Shown: positions 34,017 through 42,964, counted from the first letter of the stretch. The stretch is 64,000 bases of DNA from Bradyrhizobium sp. Tv2a-2 (GCF_000472425.1 NZ_AXAI01000018.1:1-64000), one strand, 5' to 3'. Notes: generated from the letters alone by a model not told the origin. Translations and numbers: made by a program.

Positions 34017-34340
34017 ATGCTCAACCGTGACGAAGATATCCTGAGAGCTGCCGAGGACTGGCAGAAGGCCGGCCATGGCGTTGCGCTGGCCACGGTGGTG
34101 GAGACCTGGGGCTCGGCGCCGCGGCCCGCGGGCTCGAGCCTCGTGATCAATGACGATGGCACGTTCCTGGGCTCGGTTTCCGGCGGCTGCGTCGAGGGTG
34201 CGGTTGTCACCGAGGCGCTCGATGTGATCGCATCGGGGCGACCCAAGATGCTGGAATTCGGCGTGGCCGATGAGACCGCGTGGAACGTGGGATTGTCCTG
34301 CGGCGGCACCATCCGGGTCTTTGTCGAGAAGGTGGGGTAG
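34017..34340 (+). CDS. XdhC/CoxI N-terminal domain protein
   Basis: A 107-residue protein equal to the N-terminal half of XdhC/CoxI proteins: VALATVVETWGSAPRPAGSS (20 residues), SVSGGCVEGAVV and GLSCGGTIRVFVE. XdhC-type proteins bind and sulfurate the molybdenum cofactor before it enters the enzyme. The partner Rossmann half is encoded as a separate gene four bases downstream. It starts at ATG 34017, 13 bases after coxE. Confidence 0.88.
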   Translation: MLNRDEDILRAAEDWQKAGHGVALATVVETWGSAPRPAGSSLVINDDGTFLGSVSGGCVEGAVVTEALDVIASGRPKMLEFGVADETAWNVGLSCGGTIRVFVEKVG

Positions 34341-34344
34341 TCAG

Positions 34345-35046
34345 GTGAAGCTTCAGACCCTGCATGAGCTCAATGCCGAGCGCGCCGCGCGGCGCCCGGC
34401 GATCATCGTCACCGATGTCGCCAGCGGCGAACAGCGGCTGGTCAAGGCCGGGGATTTTGCCGCCGATCCGCTTGGTCCCGAGCTGTCAAAGCAGCTTCGC
34501 ACGGGCAAGAGCGCCATGGTCGAAGCCAGCGGCAAGAAGCTGTTCCTCAATGTCTACGCGCCGACCGCCAAGCTCGTGATCATCGGCGCAGTCCATATCA
34601 GCCAGGCGCTGGCGCCGCTGGCCCGTTCGCTCGACTATGACGTGACCGTGGTCGATCCGCGCACGGCCTTTGCCAGCCCTGAGCGCTTTCCCGATGTGCC
34701 CCTGATCGCGGAATGGCCCGATGTCGCGCTGCCGCCGCTCAACATCGATCACTACACCGCCTTTGTCGCGGTGACGCACGATCCCAAGATCGACGATCCG
34801 GCGCTGCTGCACGCCTTCAAGTGCAACTGCTTCTATATCGGCGCGCTCGGCTCGCGTAAAACCCATGGAAAGCGCGCGGAGCGGCTGCGGTCGATGGGCG
34901 CGAGTGAAGCGGACGTCGCGCGCATCCACGCGCCCATCGGGCTTGCGATCGGCGCGGTATCGCCGTCGGAGATCGCGGTCTCCATCATGGCCGAGATCAC
35001 CGCGCAGCTCAGGTTGCCGCCAAAAGAAAAAGAACAGGCCGCATGA
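34345..35046 (+). CDS. XdhC Rossmann-domain protein
   Basis: A 233-residue protein equal to the C-terminal half of XdhC/CoxI proteins, with a Rossmann fold (KLVIIGAVHISQAL, VVDPRTAFASPERF) and the end block FYIGALGSRKTH plus HAPIGLAIGAVSPSEIAVSI (20 residues). It begins with GTG at 34345, four bases past the preceding TAG, with GGTGGGG as ribosome site. The stop overlaps the next start (ATGA). The two halves together resemble one full XdhC. Confidence 0.87.
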   Translation: MKLQTLHELNAERAARRPAIIVTDVASGEQRLVKAGDFAADPLGPELSKQLRTGKSAMVEASGKKLFLNVYAPTAKLVIIGAVHISQALAPLARSLDYDVTVVDPRTAFASPERFPDVPLIAEWPDVALPPLNIDHYTAFVAVTHDPKIDDPALLHAFKCNCFYIGALGSRKTHGKRAERLRSMGASEADVARIHAPIGLAIGAVSPSEIAVSIMAEITAQLRLPPKEKEQAA

Positions 35047-36647
35047 AATTCGGTCCTGCCAGTCCGCGCGAGGCCGCCGGCGGGGTGACCGTGCACACCC
35101 TGCGCCACGGTCCGCTGCTGCTCAAGAAGGGCACGACCATCGGCGCCGCCGAGGTCGAGCTGCTGGAGAAGGCGGGCGTGAAGGAGGTCGTCGTTGTGCG
35201 GCTGGAGCCGGGCGACGTCTCCGAGGACGAGGCGGCATCCTCGATCGCCAACGCCGTCACAGGCGCGGGCATCCATGTCGAGCGCGCCTTTACCGGCCGC
35301 GCCAATCTGTTTGCCGGGCGCGCCGGCGTTCTGGTGATCGACCGTGACATTGTCGATCGCATCAACGGCATCGACGAGGCCATCACCTTTGCGACGCTGC
35401 CGGCGTTCAAGCCGGTGGTCGAAGGCGAGATGATCGCGACCGTGAAGATCATTCCGTTCGGGGTCGAGGGAAGCTTGCGCGACGCCGCCGTGAAGGCCGC
35501 AGGCTCCGACGCGTTACGCATCGCGCCCTACGTAATCAAGCGCGTCGGCGTGGTCTCGACACTCTTGCCGGGGCTTGCGCCGAAGGTGATCGAGAAGACG
35601 CTGCGCGTTACCGCCGAGCGGCTGGCCCCGGCGGGTGCGACCGTTATCGCCGAGCAGCGCGTTCCGCATGAGGAGAAGGCGCTCGCCGCCGCGGTCAAGG
35701 ACATGCTGGCGCAGGGCTCCGAGCTCGTGATCGTCTTCGGCGCCTCCGCCATCGCCGACCGTCGCGACGTGATTCCGGCGGCGATCACAGGCATCGGCGG
35801 CGCGATCGAGCATTTCGGCATGCCGGTCGATCCCGGCAATCTCTTGCTGGTCGGCAGCGCCGCGGGTGTGCCGGTGCTGGGCGCGCCGGGCTGCGCGCGC
35901 TCGCCGGTCGAGAACGGCTTTGACTGGGTGTTGATGCGCCTGCTCGCGGGGCTGAAGGTCACGCGCGCCGATCTGATGGGCCTCGGTGTCGGCGGGCTCT
36001 TGATGGAAATCGTCACACGGCCGCAGCCGCGCGCCAAAACCGACACCGAAGGCAATCGCAACGTGGCGGCGATCGTGCTCGCGGCCGGGCGTTCGACCCG
36101 GATGGGCGGTCCGAACAAGATGCTCGCCGAGCTCTCCGGCAAAAAGCTGGTGCGGATCGCGACCGAACAGGCGCTGGCCTCCAAAGCGTCCGAAGTGATC
36201 GTGGTGACGGGGCATCAGGCCGAACTGGTCGAGCAGGCGCTGGCGGGATTGAAGGTGAAATTCGTCCGCAACCCCGATTTCGCCGGCGGGCTCGCAAGCT
36301 CGGTCAAGGCGGGCATTGCCGCGGTGTCCAAGCAAGCGGACGGCGCGGTGGTCTGTCTCGGCGACATGCCGCTGATAGACGCCCATCTGATCGACCGCCT
36401 CGTCGAGGCGTTCGATCCCGATCGCGGCAGTCTGATCGTGGTGCCGGTCGCCGAAGGACGCCGCGGCAATCCCGTGCTGTGGTCACGCCGTTTCTTCAGC
36501 GAGCTGTTGACGCTCGACGGCGATATCGGCGCTCGGCACCTGATTGCCAAGCACGCCGAAGCGGTCGCCGAAGTGCCGGTCGACGGTGAAAGCGCCTTCC
36601 TCGATATCGACACGCCGCAAGCGCTGGAAACCGCCCGGCGGGGATGA
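35043..36647 (+). CDS. Molybdopterin-binding/nucleotidyltransferase fusion (MoeA-like + MobA/MocA-like)
   Basis: A 534-residue cytoplasmic fusion. Residues 1 to about 330 resemble the molybdopterin-binding (MoCF) part of MoeA-type proteins, with LVIVFGASAIADRRD and GMPVDPGNLLLVG. From about 340 on it is a MobA/MocA-type nucleotidyltransferase with AAIVLAAGRSTRMGGPNKML, VVCLGDMPLID and GNPVLW. MocA adds CMP to the cofactor, the form used by CODH/xanthine-dehydrogenase enzymes. Both activities therefore fit loading of cofactor into the cox product. It is the last gene of the cluster. Confidence 0.88.
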   Translation: MKFGPASPREAAGGVTVHTLRHGPLLLKKGTTIGAAEVELLEKAGVKEVVVVRLEPGDVSEDEAASSIANAVTGAGIHVERAFTGRANLFAGRAGVLVIDRDIVDRINGIDEAITFATLPAFKPVVEGEMIATVKIIPFGVEGSLRDAAVKAAGSDALRIAPYVIKRVGVVSTLLPGLAPKVIEKTLRVTAERLAPAGATVIAEQRVPHEEKALAAAVKDMLAQGSELVIVFGASAIADRRDVIPAAITGIGGAIEHFGMPVDPGNLLLVGSAAGVPVLGAPGCARSPVENGFDWVLMRLLAGLKVTRADLMGLGVGGLLMEIVTRPQPRAKTDTEGNRNVAAIVLAAGRSTRMGGPNKMLAELSGKKLVRIATEQALASKASEVIVVTGHQAELVEQALAGLKVKFVRNPDFAGGLASSVKAGIAAVSKQADGAVVCLGDMPLIDAHLIDRLVEAFDPDRGSLIVVPVAEGRRGNPVLWSRRFFSELLTLDGDIGARHLIAKHAEAVAEVPVDGESAFLDIDTPQALETARRG

Positions 36648-36654
36648 CTATTTC

Positions 36655-36775
36655 CGTCGCCCCGGCGAAGGCCGGGGCCCATAACCACAGGCCTTTTGTT
36701 ATTGCGAAGGTGGTCTGCGCTCTGAGGTCCAAAGATAGATTCCGCGGTTTGGGTCCCGGCCTTCGCCGGGACGAC
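36655..36775. repeat. Palindromic intergenic repeat, second family
   Basis: About 120 bases with outer arms CCCCGGCGAAGGCCGGGGCC and GGTCCCGGCCTTCGCCGGGA. The tips differ from the CCCCGGAATGAC family. It ends the cox cluster and may act as a transcript 3' end. Confidence 0.75.
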
Positions 36776-36883
36776 CCCGGTCGTTATAGCGTCGACGGCC
36801 ACGCCAATTTCAACCCCGCATTCACCAAGTTGAAACGACCGCGCGCGTAGATTGGCTGCGCTGACGGGTTGGGGAGGGGGATT

Positions 36884-37261
36884 GTGCTTTCGTTCAGGAC
36901 AGCGCGCGGACACGCTATGGCCGCCTTGACGGTGCTCGCGATGGCGGCTCCCGTGCCGGCTTCGGCGGCCGGCGCCTTTGCCATGGGCAAATGCGGCGCC
37001 TTTGGCCAGGCCTTTGACTATCCGGCCGAGGACGCCGCGCGCGCTGCAGCGCTCAAGCAGTGCAAGGGCGACTGCGAGGCCGTCACCATGCGCCGTGCCT
37101 GCGCCGCCTTCTCCATCGACATGACCAACCCTTGCGGTCCCCACGGCTATGCGGTGCGACCGCAGATCTCGAACTCGCTCAACGAGGCGACGCGCGAATG
37201 CTACAAGTTCGGTGGCAAGGAATGCGTGATCCGCGGCTGGGCTTGCGACGGAAGAGGTTGA
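36884..37261 (+). CDS. Secreted DUF4189-type protein
   Basis: A 125-residue protein with a signal peptide (AMAALTVLAMAAPVPASAA). The mature part has eight cysteines in a DUF4189-like pattern: GKCGAFGQAFDYP, ALKQCKGDCEAV, RRACAAFSID, ECYKFGGKECVIRGWACDG. The GTG at 36884 has GGGGAGGGGG just upstream and is preferred over a TTG at 36869. It is probably periplasmic and disulfide-bonded. Function unknown. Confidence 0.8.
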   Translation: MLSFRTARGHAMAALTVLAMAAPVPASAAGAFAMGKCGAFGQAFDYPAEDAARAAALKQCKGDCEAVTMRRACAAFSIDMTNPCGPHGYAVRPQISNSLNEATRECYKFGGKECVIRGWACDGRG

Positions 37262-37271
37262 TTTCCGCACC

Positions 37272-37382
37272 GTCATTGCGAGCGTAAGCGAAGCAATCCA
37301 GAGCCACAGGGGTGGCTCCGGGTTGCTTCGTCGCTTTGCCCCTCGTAGTGACGGCGATGAGCGAGCTTGCCCCGGAATGACA
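37272..37382. repeat. Palindromic intergenic repeat, third family
   Basis: It starts GTCATTGCGAGCGTAAGCGA with GAAGCAATCC and has the partner GGTTGCTTCGTCGC. A half-site CCCCGGAATGACAG of the first family is attached at its right end, so this is a composite of two repeat types. Confidence 0.75.
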
Positions 37383-37395
37383 GTGGGACAGTCAA

Positions 37396-37806
37396 ATGCA
37401 ATTCGACACCAAGATCGCGATCGTGATCCGGACCGAGCTTGAAGCCTGGCAGAAGCTGAACGTCGCCTCCTTTCTCGCCGGAGGCGTTGCCGCCGCCTTT
37501 CCCGAATGCGTCGGTGCGTCCTACGAGGACGGCTCGGCGACAAAATATCTCGCGCTGATCGGCCAGCCGATCCTGATCTATGGTGCCGACCGCGCCGCGC
37601 TGTCGCGCGCGCTGGAGCGGGCGCTGGCGCGCAACGTGACGCCCGCGGTCTACACCGAGGACATGTTCAAGACCACGCATGACGAGGCCAACCGCGCCGC
37701 GGTCAAGGCCGTGGCACGGCCCGATCTCAATCTCGTCGGGCTCGCCGTGCGAGCCGAGCGCAAGACGGTCGACAAGATCGTCGACGGTTTGAAGTTTCAC
37801 GGTTGA
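37396..37806 (+). CDS. DUF2000 family protein
   Basis: A 136-residue cytoplasmic protein of the DUF2000 type, a small alpha/beta fold related to peptidyl-tRNA hydrolase 2-like proteins. Family blocks are KIAIVIRTELEAWQKLNVAS (20 residues), QPILIYGADRAALSRAL and VYTEDMFKTTHDEANRAAV. A ribosome site is not obvious; the start is set by family alignment. Function unknown. Confidence 0.85.
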   Translation: MQFDTKIAIVIRTELEAWQKLNVASFLAGGVAAAFPECVGASYEDGSATKYLALIGQPILIYGADRAALSRALERALARNVTPAVYTEDMFKTTHDEANRAAVKAVARPDLNLVGLAVRAERKTVDKIVDGLKFHG

Positions 37807-37986
37807 TGCCGTTCGCTGCGCTTCGCACGCGCGCCAGCAGAAATCCGCAATAGACCTGCGCGCCGCTTCGGTGATCGGCGAGGCTTGACGTTGCTCAACA
37901 TGCAGCCTGCCGTCGTGGCTAGTCTTGCCCCCGCAATGCCCACCGCGGGGGCGGGGGGCGGCGGCGGATGTCGGGCGACACGGTAT

Positions 37987-38015
37987 TTGACAATGACTGA
38001 CTAGTCAGTCATAAT
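37987..38015 (+). promoter_or_regulatory. Promoter of the tetR efflux operon
   Basis: TTGACA (37987-37992), a 17-base spacer, and CATAAT (38010-38015). Predicted transcription start is about 38022, the A of the tetR ATG. No ribosome binding site precedes that ATG, so the mRNA would be leaderless. Confidence 0.75.
37993..38012. promoter_or_regulatory. TetR operator, 20-bp perfect palindrome
   Basis: ATGACTGACTAGTCAGTCAT is a perfect palindrome that fills the spacer between the -35 and -10 boxes. It starts 10 bases before the tetR ATG plus the -10 box. A bound repressor would block polymerase directly, so self-repression and control of the whole efflux operon are expected. Confidence 0.85.
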
Positions 38016-38021
38016 TTGAGC

Positions 38022-38723
38022 ATGAGCAAGACGCCCGCAAAACCTGCTGCCCGGCCGCGCCGGGACCCACCCCAGGGCCGACCACAAGACCGCAAGCCGT
38101 TGGGGGCGGCGAGCCCCGTCTCCAACCGCGCCGCGCGCGCCGCAGAGCGGCGGACGGCGATCGTTGCGGCGGCGCTGGACGAGTTCATCGCGCGCGGCTT
38201 TGCGGCGGCGCGGCTCGACGACGTGGCCAGGCGCGCCGGCGTCGCCAAGGGAACGATCTATCTGCACTTCAAGGACAAGGAGGCGCTGTTCGAGGAGCTG
38301 GTGCGCACCGCGATCGTGCCGCTGATCGCGCGCCTTGCGCCTCCGGAGCAGCCTGTCGGATCGGTGCGCGCGGCGCTGGAGCGCTTTGCTTTCACCTTCA
38401 TCCAGGAGGTCGCGACCACGCGGCGTGGCGACCTCGTACGGCTGATCGTGGCGGAGGGGCCGCGCTTTCCGGCGATTGCCGATTTCTACTATCGCGAGGT
38501 CGTGTCGCGCGGGCTGGCCGTCATGCGCGGCCTGATCGAAACAGGCATTGCCAGGGGCGAAATCCGTCTGCCGGCGCTCAAGGATTATCCGCAGATCGTG
38601 GTGGCGCCCGCCATGATCGCCGTGATCTGGAAGAGCCTGTTCGAGCGCCATGCGCCGCTCGATGCGATGGCCATGCTGCGCGTGCATCTTGATTTGATTT
38701 TTGGCGAACGGAGCGCGTCATGA
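38022..38723 (+). CDS. TetR/AcrR-family repressor
   Basis: A 233-residue regulator. After a Pro/Arg-rich tail of about 35 residues comes the helix-turn-helix domain (IVAAALDEFIARGFAAARLD, then VARRAGVAKGTIYLHFKDKE). The C-terminal ligand domain is of the AcrR_C type (YREVVSRGLAVMRGLI). The ATG at 38022 is used, since the TTG at 38016 overlaps the -10 box. Its stop overlaps the next gene (ATGA). It most likely represses tetR-hlyD-ABC through the palindrome just upstream. Confidence 0.92.
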   Translation: MSKTPAKPAARPRRDPPQGRPQDRKPLGAASPVSNRAARAAERRTAIVAAALDEFIARGFAAARLDDVARRAGVAKGTIYLHFKDKEALFEELVRTAIVPLIARLAPPEQPVGSVRAALERFAFTFIQEVATTRRGDLVRLIVAEGPRFPAIADFYYREVVSRGLAVMRGLIETGIARGEIRLPALKDYPQIVVAPAMIAVIWKSLFERHAPLDAMAMLRVHLDLIFGERSAS

Positions 38724-39505
38724 CGACGTCGCAGACTTTATTTTGCGTGATGGCCATGCTCGCCGCGGCAAGCCTTGGAGGCTGCAACCAGGGGCGCGAT
38801 CCCGGCTTCCAGGGCTGGGTCGAGGCCGACATGATCTTTGTCAGCCCCGATGAGACCGGGCGCGTCACAAAGCTCGATGTCCGCGAGGGCGACGAGGTCA
38901 AGGTCGGCGACCAGCTCTATTCCGTCGACGACGATCTGCAGCAGGCCGATCTCAACCAGAACAATGCGACGCTCGCCAACGCCAAGCAGAGCTACGACCG
39001 CGCCGCCGCGCTCTCCAAGACCGGCGCCGGCACGCAGGCCACGCTCGATGCTGCGGTCTCCGGGCTGCGGGTGGCCGAGGCGCATGTCGTGACCTCGCAG
39101 ACGCGGCTCGCGCGCCGCAAGGGCTTTGCACCGGTCGCGGGTACCATCCAGCAGATCTATTTCCGCGAAGGCGAGATGGTGCCGGCGCAGCGTCCGGTGC
39201 TCTCGATCATGCCGCCAGGCAACATGAAGATCCGCTTCTTCGTCTCCGAGACCGAGCTGCCGAAGCTTGCGCTCGGCGACGAGGTGAAGGTCACCTGCGA
39301 CAATTGCGCGGCGGATCTCACCGCGCGGATCTATTTCATCGCGACGCAAGCCGAATATACCCCGCCGGTGATCTACAGCCTCGATGAGCGCAACAAGCTG
39401 GTCTATCTGATCCAGGCTCGGCCCTCGCGGCCGGATGCGCTGCGCGTCGGGCAGCCGATCAGCGTCTATCTCAATCCCAAGACACCCGTCGCGATCAGGC
39501 AATGA
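38720..39505 (+). CDS. HlyD/YbhG-type membrane fusion lipoprotein
   Basis: A 261-residue periplasmic adaptor. The N-terminus has a lipoprotein signal with the lipobox SLGGC. The barrel-sandwich/lipoyl halves (VSPDETGRVTKLDVREGDEV, 20 residues, and FAPVAGTIQQIYFREGEMV) flank an alpha-hairpin (LQQADLNQNNATLANAKQSY). It connects the inner-membrane ABC exporter to an outer-membrane channel; no TolC gene is nearby. Coupled by overlap to genes on both sides. Confidence 0.9.
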   Translation: MTTSQTLFCVMAMLAAASLGGCNQGRDPGFQGWVEADMIFVSPDETGRVTKLDVREGDEVKVGDQLYSVDDDLQQADLNQNNATLANAKQSYDRAAALSKTGAGTQATLDAAVSGLRVAEAHVVTSQTRLARRKGFAPVAGTIQQIYFREGEMVPAQRPVLSIMPPGNMKIRFFVSETELPKLALGDEVKVTCDNCAADLTARIYFIATQAEYTPPVIYSLDERNKLVYLIQARPSRPDALRVGQPISVYLNPKTPVAIRQ

Positions 39506-40440
39506 ATGGCGCGCCATCCAACGCAATCGCGATCGACGTCAAGGGCCTGACAAAAACCTTCGGCGGCCGCGAGGTCGTGCATGACCTGTCGATGCAGGTG
39601 AAGCGCGGCTCGATCTACGGCTTCCTCGGCCCCAACGGCTCCGGCAAGACCACGACCATCCGCATGCTCTGCGGCTTGCTGACGCCTGACAGCGGCGAGG
39701 GCACTTGCCTCGGATACGACATCCGCCGCGACGCCGAGAAGATCAAGCTCAAGGTCGGCTACATGACCCAGCGCTTTTCGCTGTACCAGGACCTCTCGGT
39801 GCGGGAGAACCTCGAATTCGTCGCCCGGCTCTATGGCGTGCCGAATGCGCGCACCGCCGCGCGCGACATGATCAAGCGGCTCGGCTTGAGCGGCCGCGAG
39901 GAGCAACTCGCCGGCGAACTTTCCGGCGGCTGGAAGCAGCGGCTCGCGCTCGGCGCCTGCACGCTGCCCAATCCGGAGCTGCTGCTGCTGGACGAGCCGA
40001 CCGCGGGCGTCGATCCCAAGGCGCGGCGCGATTTCTGGAACGAGATCCATGCGCTGGCCGCCGACGGGCTGACCGTACTGGTCTCCACCCATTACATGGA
40101 CGAGGCCGAGCGCTGCCACGAGATTGCTTACATCGCCTACGGCCATCTGCTGGCACACGGCACGGTGGAGCAGGTGATTGCGCATTCGGCGCTGACGACG
40201 TTCACCGTGACCGGCGACGATCTGCAGCATCTCGGTGAAAAGCTGCAGGGACAGCCCGGCGTCGACATGGTCGCGCCGTTCGGCACGTCGCTGCATGTCT
40301 CCGGTCGCGACAAAGCTGCGCTCGAGGCCACCATCGCGCCCTGGCGCGACAGGGACGGCCTGAAATGGCAGGTCTCCGCACCGTCGCTGGAGGATGTCTT
40401 CATTGAACTGATGAACCGCTCGAAGGACAATTTCCAATGA
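39502..40440 (+). CDS. ABC exporter ATPase (YbhF/CcmA class)
   Basis: A 312-residue ATPase. Walker A is GPNGSGKTTT, the signature is LSGGWKQRLALGACTL, Walker B is LLLLDEPTAGVDP and the H-loop is VLVSTHYMDEAERC. A C-terminal extension of about 80 residues is typical of drug-exporter ATPases. Only one ATPase domain is present, whereas enterobacterial YbhF has two. Overlaps hlyD and the permease gene by four bases each. Confidence 0.94.
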   Translation: MNGAPSNAIAIDVKGLTKTFGGREVVHDLSMQVKRGSIYGFLGPNGSGKTTTIRMLCGLLTPDSGEGTCLGYDIRRDAEKIKLKVGYMTQRFSLYQDLSVRENLEFVARLYGVPNARTAARDMIKRLGLSGREEQLAGELSGGWKQRLALGACTLPNPELLLLDEPTAGVDPKARRDFWNEIHALAADGLTVLVSTHYMDEAERCHEIAYIAYGHLLAHGTVEQVIAHSALTTFTVTGDDLQHLGEKLQGQPGVDMVAPFGTSLHVSGRDKAALEATIAPWRDRDGLKWQVSAPSLEDVFIELMNRSKDNFQ

Positions 40441-41603
40441 GCGCCCTTGACGCATCCGCCTCAGTCACCCACACACGCCGGCCCTCGTTCGGCTTCTGGC
40501 GTCGCTCCTATGCGATGGTGGTGAAGGAGTTCATCCAGCTTCGCCGCGATCGGGTGTCATTTGCGATGATCGTGATGATCCCGGTGATGCAGCTTTTGCT
40601 GTTCGGCTATGCCATCAACACCACGCCGCACAATCTGCCTGCCGCGGTGCTGTTGCAGGAGGACACCGATCTCGGCCGCTCGATCCTGAAGGCGCTGCAG
40701 AACACCGCCTATTTCCGCTTCGTCCGCGAGGTGCACACGGTCGAGGAATTCGACAATCTGCTGCTCTCTGGCAAGGTATTGTTCGGCGTCGAGATCCCGC
40801 GCGGTTTCGAGCGCGCGGTGCGGCGCGGCGACCATCCCGCGCTGCTGGTTGCGGCCGATGCCACCGATCCGATCGCGGCGAGCTCGGCGCTCTCCTCGCT
40901 CAGCGTGGTGGTGCAGACCGCGCTCCAGCACGATCTGTTCGCCGGCGATCCGCCCTCACTGCCCTTCGAGATCCGGGCGCACGCGCGCTACAATCCGGCG
41001 GCATCAAGCCGGCTCAACATTGTGCCGGGCCTGGTCGGCACCATCCTGACCATGACGATGCTGATCTTCACCGCTCTGTCTGTGACGCGCGAGATCGAGC
41101 GCGGCACCATGGAAAGCCTGTTGTCCATGCCGATCAAGCCGGTCGAGGTGATGTTCGGCAAGATCATCCCCTATGTGATGGTCGGGTTCCTGCAGGCGGC
41201 GATGATTCTCGGCATCGGCATCTTCCTCTTTGGTGTCCCGGTGTTCGGCAGCCTTTGGCTGCTGGCGCTGCTCTCGACCTTGTTCATCACCGCCAACCTC
41301 GCAATCGGCTACACTTTCTCGACGCTCGCGCAAAACCAGCTGCAGGCCATGCAGCTGTCCATCATGTTCTTTCTGCCGAGCATTCTCCTTTCCGGCTTCA
41401 TGTTTCCCTTTTTGGGCATGCCGGTCTGGGCGCAATATGTCGGGGAGTGCCTGCCGCTGACGCACTATTTGCGCATCGTGCGTGCCATCATGCTGAAGGG
41501 TTCGACCCTGCAGAACCTGCAATACGATGCGCTCGCGCTGGTCGGCCTGACACTGTTCGCCATGACGGTTGCGGTTACGCGCTTCCGCCGTACGCTCGAT
41601 TGA
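40437..41603 (+). CDS. ABC-2 type exporter permease (YbhS/YbhR class)
   Basis: A 388-residue permease of the ABC2_membrane_3 type. It has one N-terminal helix (VSFAMIVMIPVMQLLLFGYA, 20 residues), a periplasmic domain of about 150 residues, and five C-terminal helices including GLVGTILTMTMLIFTALSV, the coupling motif EIERGTMESLLSMP, and FLPSILLSGFMFPFLGMP. Only one permease gene is present where YbhGFSR has two, so a homodimer is expected. Likely substrates are cationic drugs or similar toxic compounds. Confidence 0.93.
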   Translation: MSALDASASVTHTRRPSFGFWRRSYAMVVKEFIQLRRDRVSFAMIVMIPVMQLLLFGYAINTTPHNLPAAVLLQEDTDLGRSILKALQNTAYFRFVREVHTVEEFDNLLLSGKVLFGVEIPRGFERAVRRGDHPALLVAADATDPIAASSALSSLSVVVQTALQHDLFAGDPPSLPFEIRAHARYNPAASSRLNIVPGLVGTILTMTMLIFTALSVTREIERGTMESLLSMPIKPVEVMFGKIIPYVMVGFLQAAMILGIGIFLFGVPVFGSLWLLALLSTLFITANLAIGYTFSTLAQNQLQAMQLSIMFFLPSILLSGFMFPFLGMPVWAQYVGECLPLTHYLRIVRAIMLKGSTLQNLQYDALALVGLTLFAMTVAVTRFRRTLD

Positions 41604-41647
41604 GGCAGTATCGCAGGCGCGGAATGCGCGAATCCGGGATGCTTTGA

Positions 41648-42964
41648 ATGAGGGCGATCGCACAATTCTGGCGTGATATCTTCGGGCCGCATGAAGCGGC
41701 GTCGAAAGAATTCGAGCACATGCTGATGCGGGAGGTGATGCGCACCGAGTTGGTGCGGGTCAGAGCCGTGATCGCGGTGGCAATCGGGATCATCGTCGTC
41801 GCCGGCACCGTTCACATTCTTTACCCCGAACTCGTGGAGCGCGTCTGGCACGGCGTCGACCCCAATGCCGTGTTCAGGATCCTATTCGGCCTTATCCTGT
41901 TCGAGGTCTGGGTCCACGCGGTGATCAGTAATCACCTGAAGCTCGACCGCGACGTCAGTGTTTACAGGCGATACCTTGGTGCGCTGATCGAAACCAGTGT
42001 CCCAACGGTCATCCTCGTGTTGCAGATCGAAAGCATGGGGCCGGTGCAGGCGCTCGGCTTTGTCATGCCGATGGCCTATTTCATCTTCATCATTCTGTCG
42101 ACGCTTCGGCTGGATTTCTGGCTCTCGACCTTCACCGGCTTTGTCGCAGCGGTCGAGCTTTACGCGGTTGCGATGCATTACAAGCCCGCCGTCAATCCGG
42201 ACGCGACGCCGGAACTCTATTACCATCTGTCGCGCAGCTTCGTTATCTTGACCTGCGGCATCCTGGCCGGCGCGGTCGGCGTGCAGCTCAGGCGCGGCTT
42301 TGCCGCGAGTATACGTGCAGCAACCGCGCGTGACCGGGTCACCAATTTGTTCGGCCAGCATGTCTCGCCGCAGGTGGTCGAACGCCTGATGGCGGAGGGG
42401 GCAAGCACGGAAAGCGACATCCGCAGCGTTGCGGTGATGTTCGTCGATTTCCGCAGCTTCACGGCTTCGGCCCGCTCGCGCTCGCCGCAGGAGGTGGTCG
42501 AGCGGCTGGACGGTGCCTTCGCCGTGCTGGTCGACATCCTCGACCGTCACGGCGGCATCGTGAACAAGTTTTTGGGCGATGGCTTTCTCGCCTTGTTCGG
42601 CGCGCCCTTCGACGCCGCGGACGCTGCGCACCGCGCGGTCGCTGCAGCGCGCGACATGCTCACCGCGATGGAGCGCATCAACGACGTCTCCGACTGGAAG
42701 CTGCGCATCGGCATCGGCATTCATTTCGGCGAGGTGGTCGCCGGCAATATCGGGTCGCCTCGGCGAAAGGAGTACACCGTCATCGGGGATACCGTGAATT
42801 TTGCCTCGCGGCTGGAGGCGCTGAACAAGGAGTTCGGCTCCCAGCTCTTGATCTCGGCAGCGGTGCGCGAGGCGCTCGGCGAGGACGGCGACGATGCGGT
42901 AGCGCTCGGCGAAGTTCCGATCCGGGGCTATGAGCAGCCGATGACCGTCTGGCAATTGGGTTAG
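41648..42964 (+). CDS. Membrane-bound class III adenylate/guanylate cyclase
   Basis: A 438-residue cyclase. The first 220 residues hold about six transmembrane helices (VRAVIAVAIGIIVVAGTVHI and others). The catalytic domain (about 255-435) has both metal aspartates (VMFVDFRSFT and FLGDGFLALFG), the Lys of NKFLGDG, and IGDTVNFASRLEALNKE with the transition-state Asn/Arg. The Lys and the Asp/Thr pair fit ATP, so cAMP is the more likely product; this is inferred. It starts 44 bases after the permease gene but lacks overlap and may be separately expressed. Confidence 0.92.
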   Translation: MRAIAQFWRDIFGPHEAASKEFEHMLMREVMRTELVRVRAVIAVAIGIIVVAGTVHILYPELVERVWHGVDPNAVFRILFGLILFEVWVHAVISNHLKLDRDVSVYRRYLGALIETSVPTVILVLQIESMGPVQALGFVMPMAYFIFIILSTLRLDFWLSTFTGFVAAVELYAVAMHYKPAVNPDATPELYYHLSRSFVILTCGILAGAVGVQLRRGFAASIRAATARDRVTNLFGQHVSPQVVERLMAEGASTESDIRSVAVMFVDFRSFTASARSRSPQEVVERLDGAFAVLVDILDRHGGIVNKFLGDGFLALFGAPFDAADAAHRAVAAARDMLTAMERINDVSDWKLRIGIGIHFGEVVAGNIGSPRRKEYTVIGDTVNFASRLEALNKEFGSQLLISAAVREALGEDGDDAVALGEVPIRGYEQPMTVWQLG

